DNA from: Thermoplasmata archaeon
GTDB taxonomy: Archaea > Thermoplasmatota > DTKX01 > VGTL01
NCBI GenBank assembly: GCA_038851035.1
Contig: JAWCLH010000018.1
Location: 1 to 55,357, forward strand
Direction: 5' to 3'
Length of the DNA: 55,357 bases
Part shown: positions 35,310 to 44,046 of the stretch, one piece after another
How positions within the stretch are numbered: the stretch's first letter is position 1
Layout: every line of letters starts with the position of its first letter
Notes under the pieces: generated by a model
The model's input: the letters and a program-made list of their open reading frames with translations, nothing else
What the model was told of the DNA's origin: nothing
Databases searched by the model: none
Program-made: the position numbers and the translations under genes

Positions 35310-35412
35310 CTATCTCGGCCTCCTCCTTCTCAGCGCAAGATAGCCCGCCGCAGCGGCCGCCGCGAGGAGAATAATGACTTCGACCGCCAAGAGCCGGTAA
35401 TTTCTCTCAGAC
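35310..35412 (-). pseudogene. Orphan membrane-anchor remnant
   Basis: A short open stretch ends at the TAG at 35310 and encodes AVEVIILLAAAAAAAGYLAL followed by RRRRPR. This is a typical C-terminal anchor, like those of the surface proteins in this region. It has no attached ectodomain and lies just past the stop of the FG-GAP/FN3 gene, so it is probably what is left of an earlier anchored gene. Confidence 0.55.
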
Positions 35413-35424
35413 GGGAGATTGCGG

Positions 35425-38400
35425 CTACTGCCGCGGCACACTCAGCCCTCGATAGACTCCAGCCCTTCCGCAGCTCGGGCACGTTACTCTGAGAGGGTAT
35501 GATGCTGGCTGGATATAGAAACGGGTCCGGCATCCCGTGCACTCTATTTGCTTCAGTGCCGTAGGCGGAGAAGGTAGTGGCGATGGCGGTTGCGCCGGGG
35601 CTTCCTCAATCCAGCCCTCAGGAGGCCCGGGGGGGCCGGGTCCGAGGGGCGCTCCGGGAAGAGCCTCCTCCATCTCGAGCGTCTCGATTTCCTCCACCGG
35701 GGGCTGCGGCGCAGCTCCTGGAGTTCCGGGAGGGGCAGGAGGCGATCGCGCTCCCTTCCTCCTCCATCCGCAGACAGCGAGCAACGCTCCGATAACAGCA
35801 AGCCCGAGAGGGAGCCAGAGCAACAGGGGGGTTCCGGCGGTGGTAATTCCAGCCCCCCTAGCCGGAGGGGGAGGGGCGGGGCCGGGCCCGGCGCCCTTCA
35901 GGGTCGTGAAGGTCATGTCCGCGCTCCAGGGCGCCCAGTTCCCGCTGGCGTCCCTGGACCTGACCCTGAAGTGGTAAGTAGTACCCTGCGTCAGGCCCGC
36001 GAGCTGCATGGAGTGGTTGCGGACGAGAACACCGGAGCTCAATACCTGGCCGTAGTGGACGTCCGTTCCGAACTCGACCAGACTGTCCGAGAGCTCGTCC
36101 GTGACCCAGCTGACGACCGCACTCGTGTTGGTTATATTTAGCACAACAATGCCCGTTATGACTGGCGGAGCGCTATCCGGCGCGGCGCTCGTGTTGAAGA
36201 CGATGTCCTCGCTGACGGACGGCCCGTTGCCGAAGACGTCGGTTGACTTGACCCTGAGGTGGTATCTGGTCGATGGCGAAAGGTCCCGGAGCATTACACT
36301 ATGGAAAAGGACATGGCCGGGGTCGCGGGCGCTGAGGCCGTATTCTGCAGAGAGGCCGTAATCCACCTCGCTGTCCGCGAGCTCGTCGGTGCGCCAGGTC
36401 ACGACGGCCCTGTCGGTTGATATTCCCTCGACCCGGACATCGGATATCACGGGTGGAGCCCTGTCCGGCGGAATCGGCGTCTCCATCGTCCTGAACGTGA
36501 GGTCGGGGCCCGTGGCGGCGTTCCCGGCACGGTCCTGTGAGCGGGGCCGGACGTGGTAGCTGGCGCCGGGCGAGAGCCCCGAGAGCAGGAGGCTGTGGCG
36601 GAGGACGAGCGTGCCGTCGGAGGCGCTGAGTCCGTACGAGGTTGTTGGACCGAAGTCGGCGCGGCTGTCCGAGGGCTCGTCGGTCTCCCAGACCACAACG
36701 GCTGAGTTCCCGGTTATCCCCTCAACACCCGCGTTAAAAATAACGGGCGGCCTCAGGTCGGGCGATGAAGCGGTGGTGAACGTGTGGTCCTCGCCGGTTG
36801 CCAGCGCCCCACCCCCGCTCCTCGACACAACCCGGAAGTGGTATGTCGTCGAGGGCGAGAGGCCGGAGAGCTCGATGCTGTGGCTGAGAACGAGGCTCTC
36901 GTCGGACACAAACCGTCCGTAGGATGTGGTGGGGCCGTACTCAACGCGGCTGTCGGCGGGCTCGCTGGTGCGCCATGTAACCACTGCCTGTGTGTCTGTT
37001 ATGCCGGAAACGCTCACATCGGATATGACCGGCGGATTCAGGTCCGGAGGGGTGCCGATACATATTGGGCCGAAGTGGGCCGCGCTCGAGTTCCACCTCA
37101 GGTTCCTGCCCCGCGCCCGGATGTGGAAGTACCACTTACCGGGCTCGAGGGGCGAGCTGGTGGCGTCATGAATGCTGGCTTCCACATCGATTTTGTCGTC
37201 GGGAATTGTGGACGGTGAATTGTCCCAGACGAGGGAGTAGCCGCTCGCCTCCGAGATATTTGTCCAGAGCACATGGACGATGTTGTTCGTGTACCATGTT
37301 CCCGGCTGGGGGTGTGTGTCGCTCCAGACGACGGGGTTCGCGGGGGCGGGCCTCTCCATTATCAGCTGGTAGGCGTGGCCATCGCTACAGGTTACATAAA
37401 TCTCTTTTTGTGATGGGTCGCCCATGGCGCTTCCGGTTGCTATCTCAAAGAATTTTTTATCTTTAATATTCCCGATGTGCGAAGGAGTCCAATCGCCACT
37501 CATTTTATCTCTAGAAAGTTTATAAATTCGACCATCAACAAACAATTCCCGGTTAAAGCCGCTAATATATATTTCATTCGAGCCGTCAGCGTCGATATCA
37601 GCCATTGCAAGTCCCATTATGCTGAATCCATTATTTTCTAATGAAAATATTGTATTATTTATCCAAGAAGAAGCATTCTGGTCATATATAAACTTTTGAA
37701 TTACATCACAGGAGGATACATATATTTCATTTTGGTTATCATGATCCAAGTCGTCAATTTTAATATTTATTTTATAACCAAGAGTATTACTCGTTTTAAC
37801 TTGTCCCAATAGTGTTCTTGTCCAAGAAAATGTTAATGTTGAATAGCTGAATTGATATATATCTCCAGATTCTGAAGTTACATAAATTTCGTTGCTTCCA
37901 TCATTATTCCCATCGGCAATTGCAAGTCTATGTATCGGATCTCTTCTGTTTGGACTTATCTCTTCAGAAGAGCCTATATGAATACTTTTCCAGTTATCAC
38001 TTTTATAAATCATATTTATATTTTGTTCTCTAGTTATTTCAATTAGTTCAATCCGGCCATCATTATTAATATCTCCCATATATATGTCATCTGCGAATGA
38101 TTTTGTCTGATTTATCTCAATATCATATTTGATCCATTTATTATTTTCATATTGGATCTGCATTAAGTAAGAGGGGAGAGATGGCTGAGCCGTTCCTACC
38201 ACATAAAACTCATTCTTATCATCATTATCTCCATCACCAAATATCATTTTAATTATCTTAAGTTCGTCCCCCATAATCTTTCTTGTTGACCAATTATAGG
38301 TCGAAGATTGATAAATATATTGATAAAAACCTGCCATATTATTGTAGTTGTCTTCAATTGGAAAATAGATTTCAGGAATTCCATTATTGTCTATATCACC

Positions 38401-38604
38401 TATTTCTAGTCCAGAAAAATATGAGCTGGAAGACCCTTCGGGTCCACCCATATCGTTGATCAACCAAATTTCTGTTTCCAAGGATGAATATAATGGCATA
38501 TATAACAATAAGATAATTAGAATTAATGTAATCGCTCGGAATTGATTAATAATTAATGATATTGAGACATCTTTTTTTAATAATTTTATTTGATAAGTAT
38601 TCAT
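35425..38604 (-). CDS. FG-GAP/VCBS and FN3 surface protein with cytoplasmic zinc ribbon
   Basis: About 1059 residues. After a hydrophobic N-terminus (ITLILIILLLYMPLYSS) come about six FG-GAP/VCBS-like propeller repeats with calcium-loop text such as GLEIGDIDNNGIPEIYFP, IYMGDINNDGRIELIEI and GLAMADIDADGSNEIYISGF. Four FN3 domains follow (each with a VVTWRTSEPADSRVEYGPTT-like core), then a transmembrane helix (LLLWLPLGLAVIGALLAVCG), a Pro-rich stretch and a C-terminal zinc ribbon (CTGCRTRF...CPSCG). 37,400-38,604 is AT-rich and 35,425-37,380 GC-rich. It begins 16 bp after the preceding gene's stop, so they are co-transcribed. Confidence 0.85.
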   Translation of the reverse strand: MNTYQIKLLKKDVSISLIINQFRAITLILIILLLYMPLYSSLETEIWLINDMGGPEGSSSSYFSGLEIGDIDNNGIPEIYFPIEDNYNNMAGFYQYIYQSSTYNWSTRKIMGDELKIIKMIFGDGDNDDKNEFYVVGTAQPSLPSYLMQIQYENNKWIKYDIEINQTKSFADDIYMGDINNDGRIELIEITREQNINMIYKSDNWKSIHIGSSEEISPNRRDPIHRLAIADGNNDGSNEIYVTSESGDIYQFSYSTLTFSWTRTLLGQVKTSNTLGYKINIKIDDLDHDNQNEIYVSSCDVIQKFIYDQNASSWINNTIFSLENNGFSIMGLAMADIDADGSNEIYISGFNRELFVDGRIYKLSRDKMSGDWTPSHIGNIKDKKFFEIATGSAMGDPSQKEIYVTCSDGHAYQLIMERPAPANPVVWSDTHPQPGTWYTNNIVHVLWTNISEASGYSLVWDNSPSTIPDDKIDVEASIHDATSSPLEPGKWYFHIRARGRNLRWNSSAAHFGPICIGTPPDLNPPVISDVSVSGITDTQAVVTWRTSEPADSRVEYGPTTSYGRFVSDESLVLSHSIELSGLSPSTTYHFRVVSRSGGGALATGEDHTFTTASSPDLRPPVIFNAGVEGITGNSAVVVWETDEPSDSRADFGPTTSYGLSASDGTLVLRHSLLLSGLSPGASYHVRPRSQDRAGNAATGPDLTFRTMETPIPPDRAPPVISDVRVEGISTDRAVVTWRTDELADSEVDYGLSAEYGLSARDPGHVLFHSVMLRDLSPSTRYHLRVKSTDVFGNGPSVSEDIVFNTSAAPDSAPPVITGIVVLNITNTSAVVSWVTDELSDSLVEFGTDVHYGQVLSSGVLVRNHSMQLAGLTQGTTYHFRVRSRDASGNWAPWSADMTFTTLKGAGPGPAPPPPARGAGITTAGTPLLLWLPLGLAVIGALLAVCGWRRKGARSPPAPPGTPGAAPQPPVEEIETLEMEEALPGAPLGPGPPGPPEGWIEEAPAQPPSPLPSPPTALKQIECTGCRTRFYIQPASYPLRVTCPSCGRAGVYRGLSVPRQ

Positions 38605-38620
38605 TGTATCACAGTTAATT

Positions 38621-39901
38621 TTATTGATCAAATCTTATTTGATCCCAATACATTTCACCATGATTAACATTACTTTGTGTATCGATACCCATTTGCAAAT
38701 ATGTGAGGTCATTTTCATCTTTAACTATATTAAGATACATAAGGTCTATTTTCGAATCTGATAAGCCTGGAGGTATAATTAGATTACCATTAATATATAT
38801 TTGATAATAAGGTGAACCAGATTGAGGTTGTGTAGTTACTTTAATATTTAATTTATACCATTGATGGATATTCAATTCGCACACAGGATGATCAGCTGAT
38901 GTAAGAACATAATTCAATTTTACTGTATTCTCTATTTCCTTATAAATAACAAGGTTTATGTGACCATTATAAATCACATGGAAAAAATTACAATTCGGAT
39001 TATCTATATAAATCCACATTGAGACCCAATACGCGCCATAACTCCAGCTCTGTGGATTATAAGAAAAATGGGGCGTTTCTGCCCAAGCCTTTTTATACGG
39101 GGGGCAATTTATATATATATTATTTTTATTATTCCTCCATGATGGGACATTTAAAATGGCATTAAAAACTGTTTGAACGTTCCCATTTCCATTAGATTGG
39201 GCAGTCCAGAAGTCCCTTGCATCGGCGCCTCCATTTTGATAATCTTTCCCCATCCCGAATTCCTCAGATAAATCATAATCATTGACGGTTGTCGATGGTT
39301 GAGGCGTATGATATATTCGAATATTGTCAAAATAGCAATGACCATAATTTTGTTGATTTCCTACTTGACCAATCTCATCATCCCCCATTCGAATAGAATC
39401 GCCATTGGATTGCTCGTCATTAAACTGGCAATTTACCCTGTTCCCCTGATTCAGTGTGACTTGAAAATCAATTCCGTTTCCTGGATTTGCATGAATTTTT
39501 ACAGAATTCCATTGATTAAAAGATAATGAGCCGATAAATCCGCTAGATTGACCATCATAATAATATACCAATGGTTTCCCATCTTGTACATGATCAATTA
39601 CTATCGTTATCCGACGGCTGTCATAAATATAAAACCAATGGAAAGGTCCATTGATAGGGTAAACATATAATTCAGCATAATATTCTTGATCTCCTTGAAA
39701 TGGAATCATTCTATGAGAATCAATATATGCATTATTCTGTTGTCCTTGTGGTGAATTAATTTCTAAAATATATTCATTATGCTGTAATTTATGGAATAAA
39801 AATGGATAATAATTCATATGTAAAATAGTATCGTCATCGTGGGGTGGGCTCTGCCAGCCGTCTAAGTTGACGTCAGACGACTCAAATGCTACATTCCCCA
39901 T
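38621..39901 (-). CDS. Extracellular protein with two LamG/ConA-like domains
   Basis: About 426 residues from ATG 39901, without a membrane anchor. Two jelly-roll domains of the laminin-G/concanavalin type are seen. The first ends GHCYFDNIRIYHTPQP and the second ends GEMYWDQIRFDQ at the C-terminus; both have Trp/Tyr-rich strands such as WSYGAYWVSMWIYID. A likely carbohydrate- or ligand-binding secreted protein. A signal-peptide-like stretch (SASVVLIILIQTSAMG) is encoded just upstream in frame, but its expected first codon is ATA (39946), behind AAGGAGGAG. Strongly AT-rich. First gene of the operon with the FG-GAP protein. Confidence 0.78.
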   Translation of the reverse strand: MGNVAFESSDVNLDGWQSPPHDDDTILHMNYYPFLFHKLQHNEYILEINSPQGQQNNAYIDSHRMIPFQGDQEYYAELYVYPINGPFHWFYIYDSRRITIVIDHVQDGKPLVYYYDGQSSGFIGSLSFNQWNSVKIHANPGNGIDFQVTLNQGNRVNCQFNDEQSNGDSIRMGDDEIGQVGNQQNYGHCYFDNIRIYHTPQPSTTVNDYDLSEEFGMGKDYQNGGADARDFWTAQSNGNGNVQTVFNAILNVPSWRNNKNNIYINCPPYKKAWAETPHFSYNPQSWSYGAYWVSMWIYIDNPNCNFFHVIYNGHINLVIYKEIENTVKLNYVLTSADHPVCELNIHQWYKLNIKVTTQPQSGSPYYQIYINGNLIIPPGLSDSKIDLMYLNIVKDENDLTYLQMGIDTQSNVNHGEMYWDQIRFDQ

Positions 39902-40093
39902 CGCGCTCGTCTGGATAAGAATGATAAGAACAACTGAGGCAGATATCCCTGCGCTCCTCCTTACGGACGTTTCAATATACCCCCGCCGGGTTTAGTGTAT
40001 CCGCAGTCATCGCACAATCAATCGCCATTGCATCCAATAAAACTTTCGCTCCTCTGACCCTTTGCGCGCGCCTCATATCCCTTTCCCCCTTTT

Positions 40094-40109
40094 CCGGCCC
40101 ACGGGCCGG
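40094..40109 (-). promoter_or_regulatory. 5' leader hairpin, copy A
   Basis: CCGGCCC-AC-GGGCCGG, a 7-bp stem between the TATA box and the ribosome-binding site (GGGGGAAAGGG). The same position in copy B has a CCGGC...GCCGG stem with a changed loop. Confidence 0.55.
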
Positions 40110-40170
40110 CATTACCTATATCGTTTTTCTAGTATTTTTTTTTCGATGAGTTTCGGAAATCCGGCCGCGG

Positions 40171-40180
40171 TTTATATAGC
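40171..40180 (-). promoter_or_regulatory. TATA box of the LamG/FG-GAP operon
   Basis: GCTATATAAA on the minus strand, with a second TATAAA just upstream. It is conserved base for base in copy B at 43994-44003. Confidence 0.6.
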
Positions 40181-40282
40181 CTTTATATCCCATTTAAATA
40201 CTCTGAAAATAGTTATTTTTTAACCCGCCCGGCTCTTCACGAGCGGACCCGCGTTTTATCCCGCCGGCTTGCAGCTGCCTCA

Positions 40283-43012
40283 TCACGGCGGCCCCGGAGG
40301 CCCGGGCCCCTCGCCCATTCTTCTCTTCCTCAGCCTCAGGATGATGTATCCGGCGCCGGCGGCCGCGATGAGAACCAGTATCACCACAGGCAGGAGCCAG
40401 TCAGTCTTCTCAGACGGGGTTGGAGGCGGCGGCTTCGGGGGTAAATAGCTCAGGACCAGCTCCGTCCTGTTCAAATTCCAGGCCGCATCGCGGGCCTCGA
40501 TAACAAATCGATTCTCTCCCCTCTCCAGGACCACGGAGAGCGCAAAGATTCCACCCGTCCCGCTGACGGGCTCGCCGTTGATGCTCACAGTTGCCCCCGG
40601 CTCGCTCTGAACCCTAAGCTCGACATTCGCAATCTTCAGGACCCTCTCGACGGGCGCGAGAATAATAATCGGAGGCGGAGTCGTGTCCAACGTAACCCTG
40701 ATGGTTGCCTCTGCCCTGTTCCCGGCGCGGTCGAGCGAGACGGCCGTTATTTTGTTGGCGCCCTCATTCAGGTCAACCATTAGGCTGAAGCTACCGTCGT
40801 CAACGGCCGCATCTATGCCATTAACGCTCACAGCCGCTCCGGTCTCAGTCCTGCCGCGGACCACAACATTGCTCGTGTTGAGCAATGCGCCTTCCTTAGG
40901 CTCCAGAATCTCGATGAAGTTCCCGGTATCAAGATAAACTATGAGCGTCGTCGAGTTCTCGTTCCCGGCCGCGTCGCGGGCGTCGATTAGGAATATATTC
41001 TCTCCCTCCATCAATTCTACAGGGTGCTCGAACGCGCCGTCCCTGCGCAGGTCGAGGGGAACGCCGTTGAGCGTGGCCACGGAGGCCCCGACCACCTTCC
41101 CCTTAATCTCAAGATTCTTATTGTTCGTCAGGCTCCCGTTCTGCGGGCTATCGATTTCAATGGCCGGCGGCGTCGCGTCCCACTCGACCCTGACCCTGTG
41201 CATTCCGGTATTGCCCGCGTCGTCCCACGCCACGGCCATTATGCTGTGCTGGCCTTCGAACGGGAATGTGAAGGTCGTGGAGAAGGTGCCATTGGGACTT
41301 ATCTCAACTTCCCTGCCCGCAACTTCAAGTCTCGTTCCGTTGGTCCTTCCCCTCACCTCAATCGGGTTTTTGTTGGTCACGAGGCCGTCGGGCGGCTCGA
41401 CAATCGTAACATAGGGGCCGGTCTGGTCGAGGGTCACGTTTCTTATCACTTCCGCGACGTTTCCGGCCGCGTCGCGGGCCTGAATGACGAGCGTGTTCAG
41501 GCCTTCATTGAGCCACCAGGTCTGGTTGATGACGCCGTCAATATTGTTGATGGCTTCGTCATTAACGGTGACGCGCGCGCCGGGCTCGGTGGTGCCGATG
41601 ATATTAATCTGAGATGAATTTGTTATGAGGCCCTCGGGCGGGTAGGTGATCTCGAGCGGGGGCGGGACGTCGTCCAAAATGATGCGCACGAATTGATTCT
41701 GGCTCATGTTGACGCCGGTGACGGTGGCGGTGAGGTTGCGCCATTGGGCAACGATTTTGTGGGGGGTGAAAGTAGAGATTAAGTCTGTCGTGATTTGCTT
41801 CCACATCACCGGCAGCCAGGAAATGCGACCTTCATTATCGGTTGTGCACTGGGCAATTAGTTTGTCCTTTACATCATATATTTTCACATCGGCGCCCTCG
41901 AGACCGGACATGTAACTCTCACGCAGAATTTCAAGATTTAAAAACATTGATATGTTAATTTTACTTAGTTTATTCTGAATCGAATAAGTGGAATATGAAG
42001 TGTTTATTAAATTGAGAATTCCATAAACTATATTGTCAGATCCGACCTCAATATCTAGTCTTTTACTTTGAATGCTACAATTAACAAATGTAGCAATGCT
42101 ATTGTAATCAGATAGAATTGCACAACCTCTAGAAATATTGGTGTGGATAAAATTACATTTTTCGATATATCCCCCATAAGACATAATATCGAGTAGCCAA
42201 TCACCAGTATCACTCACGAATGAAGAATTATATATATGTACTTTTCCAAGAGAGAGGGATGTTTCTATAAATGTTGAGTTTTCGATAATCACAAAACCCT
42301 CGGGATTATTAATTGCTACATCAAAAAAACCTAGATCATTATCTTGATTTAAAATGTCGCCATAAAATGTTGAATTTTTTATTATCAAATTTAAACATTG
42401 ATAGATATATACTGGACCCCAACTAACTAGTCCCTCTTCTTTTCTTCTTGTGTTATTCGAATAAAAAGTACTATCCAGAATGGTCGTCGATATATCGATT
42501 ATTTCATCAGTTTTAGTAAGAATTCCAATACCTTCGTAGTAAATCGTCGATTTGGAAATGGTAAAATTATTGGATTCTGTTATTATTCCATTGACTTTAT
42601 GTTCTGGTAATGAATATGCAATATTGCGAATCTCAGTCTCGAAAAAGAGACAATTTGATTTCTGTTTCAATATCACATTATAACCAAATGAATTATTACT
42701 TGCTATTTTTGAATTATAGATTTCAAGAGTTCCTCCATAATCAATAATAATCGCGTGTGAACCATTATATATTGGATTCATTAGAATTATGGAATCTGAT
42801 ATCCACAACAATCCTCCCATTTTAATTGTTAAATTCTTATATATTATTAAAATGCTATTTTCGACTACTATATAATCATCTATTATTTTATCATCCCAGA
42901 TTATCAAGTGATATTTTTCTCCATCATAAGTTTTAAAAGGAAAGACATAATGATTAATTGATATATTAAAAAGGCAACCCAAAATGAGTAGGTAATGAAT
43001 ATATGTTTTCAT
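40283..43012 (-). CDS. Beta-helix and Ig-domain surface protein with membrane anchor
   Basis: About 909 residues. A signal peptide (YIHYLLILGCLFNISINH) precedes a right-handed parallel beta-helix (about 30-340) of the pectate-lyase-like type, seen as repeated short strands with Asn and Ile ladders (IIIDYGGTLEIYNSKIASNN, GFVIIENSTFIETSLSLG). A carboxypeptidase-regulatory-like domain (about 370-440) and about five Ig-like repeats follow (each with an EARDAAGN-like turn), then an anchor helix LLPVVILVLIAAAGAGYIIL and a basic GPGPPGPP tail. It changes from AT-rich to GC-rich around 41,830-41,870. It follows the upstream gene by 8 bp. Confidence 0.83.
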   Translation of the reverse strand: MKTYIHYLLILGCLFNISINHYVFPFKTYDGEKYHLIIWDDKIIDDYIVVENSILIIYKNLTIKMGGLLWISDSIILMNPIYNGSHAIIIDYGGTLEIYNSKIASNNSFGYNVILKQKSNCLFFETEIRNIAYSLPEHKVNGIITESNNFTISKSTIYYEGIGILTKTDEIIDISTTILDSTFYSNNTRRKEEGLVSWGPVYIYQCLNLIIKNSTFYGDILNQDNDLGFFDVAINNPEGFVIIENSTFIETSLSLGKVHIYNSSFVSDTGDWLLDIMSYGGYIEKCNFIHTNISRGCAILSDYNSIATFVNCSIQSKRLDIEVGSDNIVYGILNLINTSYSTYSIQNKLSKINISMFLNLEILRESYMSGLEGADVKIYDVKDKLIAQCTTDNEGRISWLPVMWKQITTDLISTFTPHKIVAQWRNLTATVTGVNMSQNQFVRIILDDVPPPLEITYPPEGLITNSSQINIIGTTEPGARVTVNDEAINNIDGVINQTWWLNEGLNTLVIQARDAAGNVAEVIRNVTLDQTGPYVTIVEPPDGLVTNKNPIEVRGRTNGTRLEVAGREVEISPNGTFSTTFTFPFEGQHSIMAVAWDDAGNTGMHRVRVEWDATPPAIEIDSPQNGSLTNNKNLEIKGKVVGASVATLNGVPLDLRRDGAFEHPVELMEGENIFLIDARDAAGNENSTTLIVYLDTGNFIEILEPKEGALLNTSNVVVRGRTETGAAVSVNGIDAAVDDGSFSLMVDLNEGANKITAVSLDRAGNRAEATIRVTLDTTPPPIIILAPVERVLKIANVELRVQSEPGATVSINGEPVSGTGGIFALSVVLERGENRFVIEARDAAWNLNRTELVLSYLPPKPPPPTPSEKTDWLLPVVILVLIAAAGAGYIILRLRKRRMGEGPGPPGPP

Positions 43013-43020
43013 AATCTTAT

Positions 43021-43893
43021 TTACTCTATAAATCTAAATTTGATATTATATAGATAAGCACTTTTATTAACAAAAACTTCATTAGAATCATAAAGATTTC
43101 TTGAATATATATTGAAATGAAAATCCCATCTTCTATTAAAGTTTTCTTGTTTTGTTATTTCGAAATTTATATTTGGAGGATTCGATTGAGTACTACGACC
43201 GTAATAGACAGTATAATATCCACTTGTTACGTCATTGTGATATCCCCATTGCACGGTCCCATTTACACGACTTTCTAATGTATAAACATAATATACATCT
43301 AAAGATTGTCCTGGAGATAAGTCGTTGGTTCCATCGTCTTGATAACAACATGAACATACAATAGACACACTTTTAAACTTTTTATCAATAAGCTTTTCTT
43401 GACCGTCAATAAGTGTTTTGTAAATATAACTACTGTTCTGGTCATGATTTTTCAACCACATTGAACCCATATCAATTATATTGGAATCTTCAGAAATAGG
43501 TGTAGCCGATAAATCTATATGAAATTGATAATCTGGTGCCATTACACTGCTGATTTCTAAATATGGATGGCAAACATAGTAGCCATCAATCTGCCCCGGA
43601 ATTATCCAGACTATATCCCCCGGCTGCCATCCTCCCTGAAAGTCATCAAGTAAAACTTCAAAATGCCCTTGCTCATCTGTTTGAGCGTAGATCTCAGCCA
43701 TTGTCCTCTGGAGCTGAAATGTTATGTCCAGATTTACAATAGGTTGTCCTGTATTTTCTGCAGTGACGAATCCTTCAATTGAGGGGCCACCTGTGCCGAA
43801 AGTTGGAACTGGAATAGTCGTCATGACCAGAATCCCAATGACCATCGCCCTCCATAAAACTTTCGCCACTCTGGCCCTCTGCGCGCGCCTCAT
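43021..43893 (-). CDS. Secreted protein with carboxypeptidase-regulatory-like domain
   Basis: About 290 residues. MRRAQRARVAKVLWRAMVIG starts a signal peptide encoded inside repeat copy B. A CarboxypepD_reg-like domain follows (SIEGFVTAENTGQPIVNLDI, then DEQGHFEVLLDDFQGGWQPG), and the remaining ~170 residues are AT-rich-encoded and unrecognised, without an anchor. GGGGGAAAGCGAT precedes the ATG. It forms an operon with the beta-helix protein (8-bp gap), so the two may work together outside the cell. Confidence 0.78.
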   Translation of the reverse strand: MRRAQRARVAKVLWRAMVIGILVMTTIPVPTFGTGGPSIEGFVTAENTGQPIVNLDITFQLQRTMAEIYAQTDEQGHFEVLLDDFQGGWQPGDIVWIIPGQIDGYYVCHPYLEISSVMAPDYQFHIDLSATPISEDSNIIDMGSMWLKNHDQNSSYIYKTLIDGQEKLIDKKFKSVSIVCSCCYQDDGTNDLSPGQSLDVYYVYTLESRVNGTVQWGYHNDVTSGYYTVYYGRSTQSNPPNINFEITKQENFNRRWDFHFNIYSRNLYDSNEVFVNKSAYLYNIKFRFIE

Positions 43894-43917
43894 ATCGCTT
43901 TCCCCCTACCCCTTTTT

Positions 43918-43933
43918 CCGGCCCTCCAGCCGG
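43918..43933 (-). promoter_or_regulatory. 5' leader hairpin, copy B
   Basis: CCGGC-CCTCCA-GCCGG, a 5-bp stem at the position equivalent to the copy A hairpin. The loop differs but the stem is kept. Confidence 0.5.
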
Positions 43934-43993
43934 CACTTCCTATAACGCTCTTCTAGTATTTTTTTTCGATGAGTTTCGTAAATCCGGCCGCGG

Positions 43994-44003
43994 TTTATAT
44001 AGC
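43994..44003 (-). promoter_or_regulatory. TATA box of the CarboxypepD_reg/beta-helix operon
   Basis: TTTATATAGC on the plus strand, GCTATATAAA on the minus strand, about 100 bp before ATG 43893. Same as 40171-40180. Confidence 0.6.
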
Positions 44004-44046
44004 CTTTATATCCCATTTATATCCCGCCGGATTTCAGCCATCCGCC

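Larger units (their letters stand above)
40025..40600 (-). repeat. Long direct repeat, copy A
   Basis: This copy spans the last part of the beta-helix gene (last Ig domain, anchor, GPGPPGPP tail), its stop, the spacer, a TATA box, a leader hairpin and the first 17 codons of a signal peptide (MRRAQRVRGAKVLLDAM). It matches copy B (43844-44360) in the same orientation at high identity over most of its length. Copy A has about 70 extra bp in the spacer (about 40198-40255). Confidence 0.85.
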
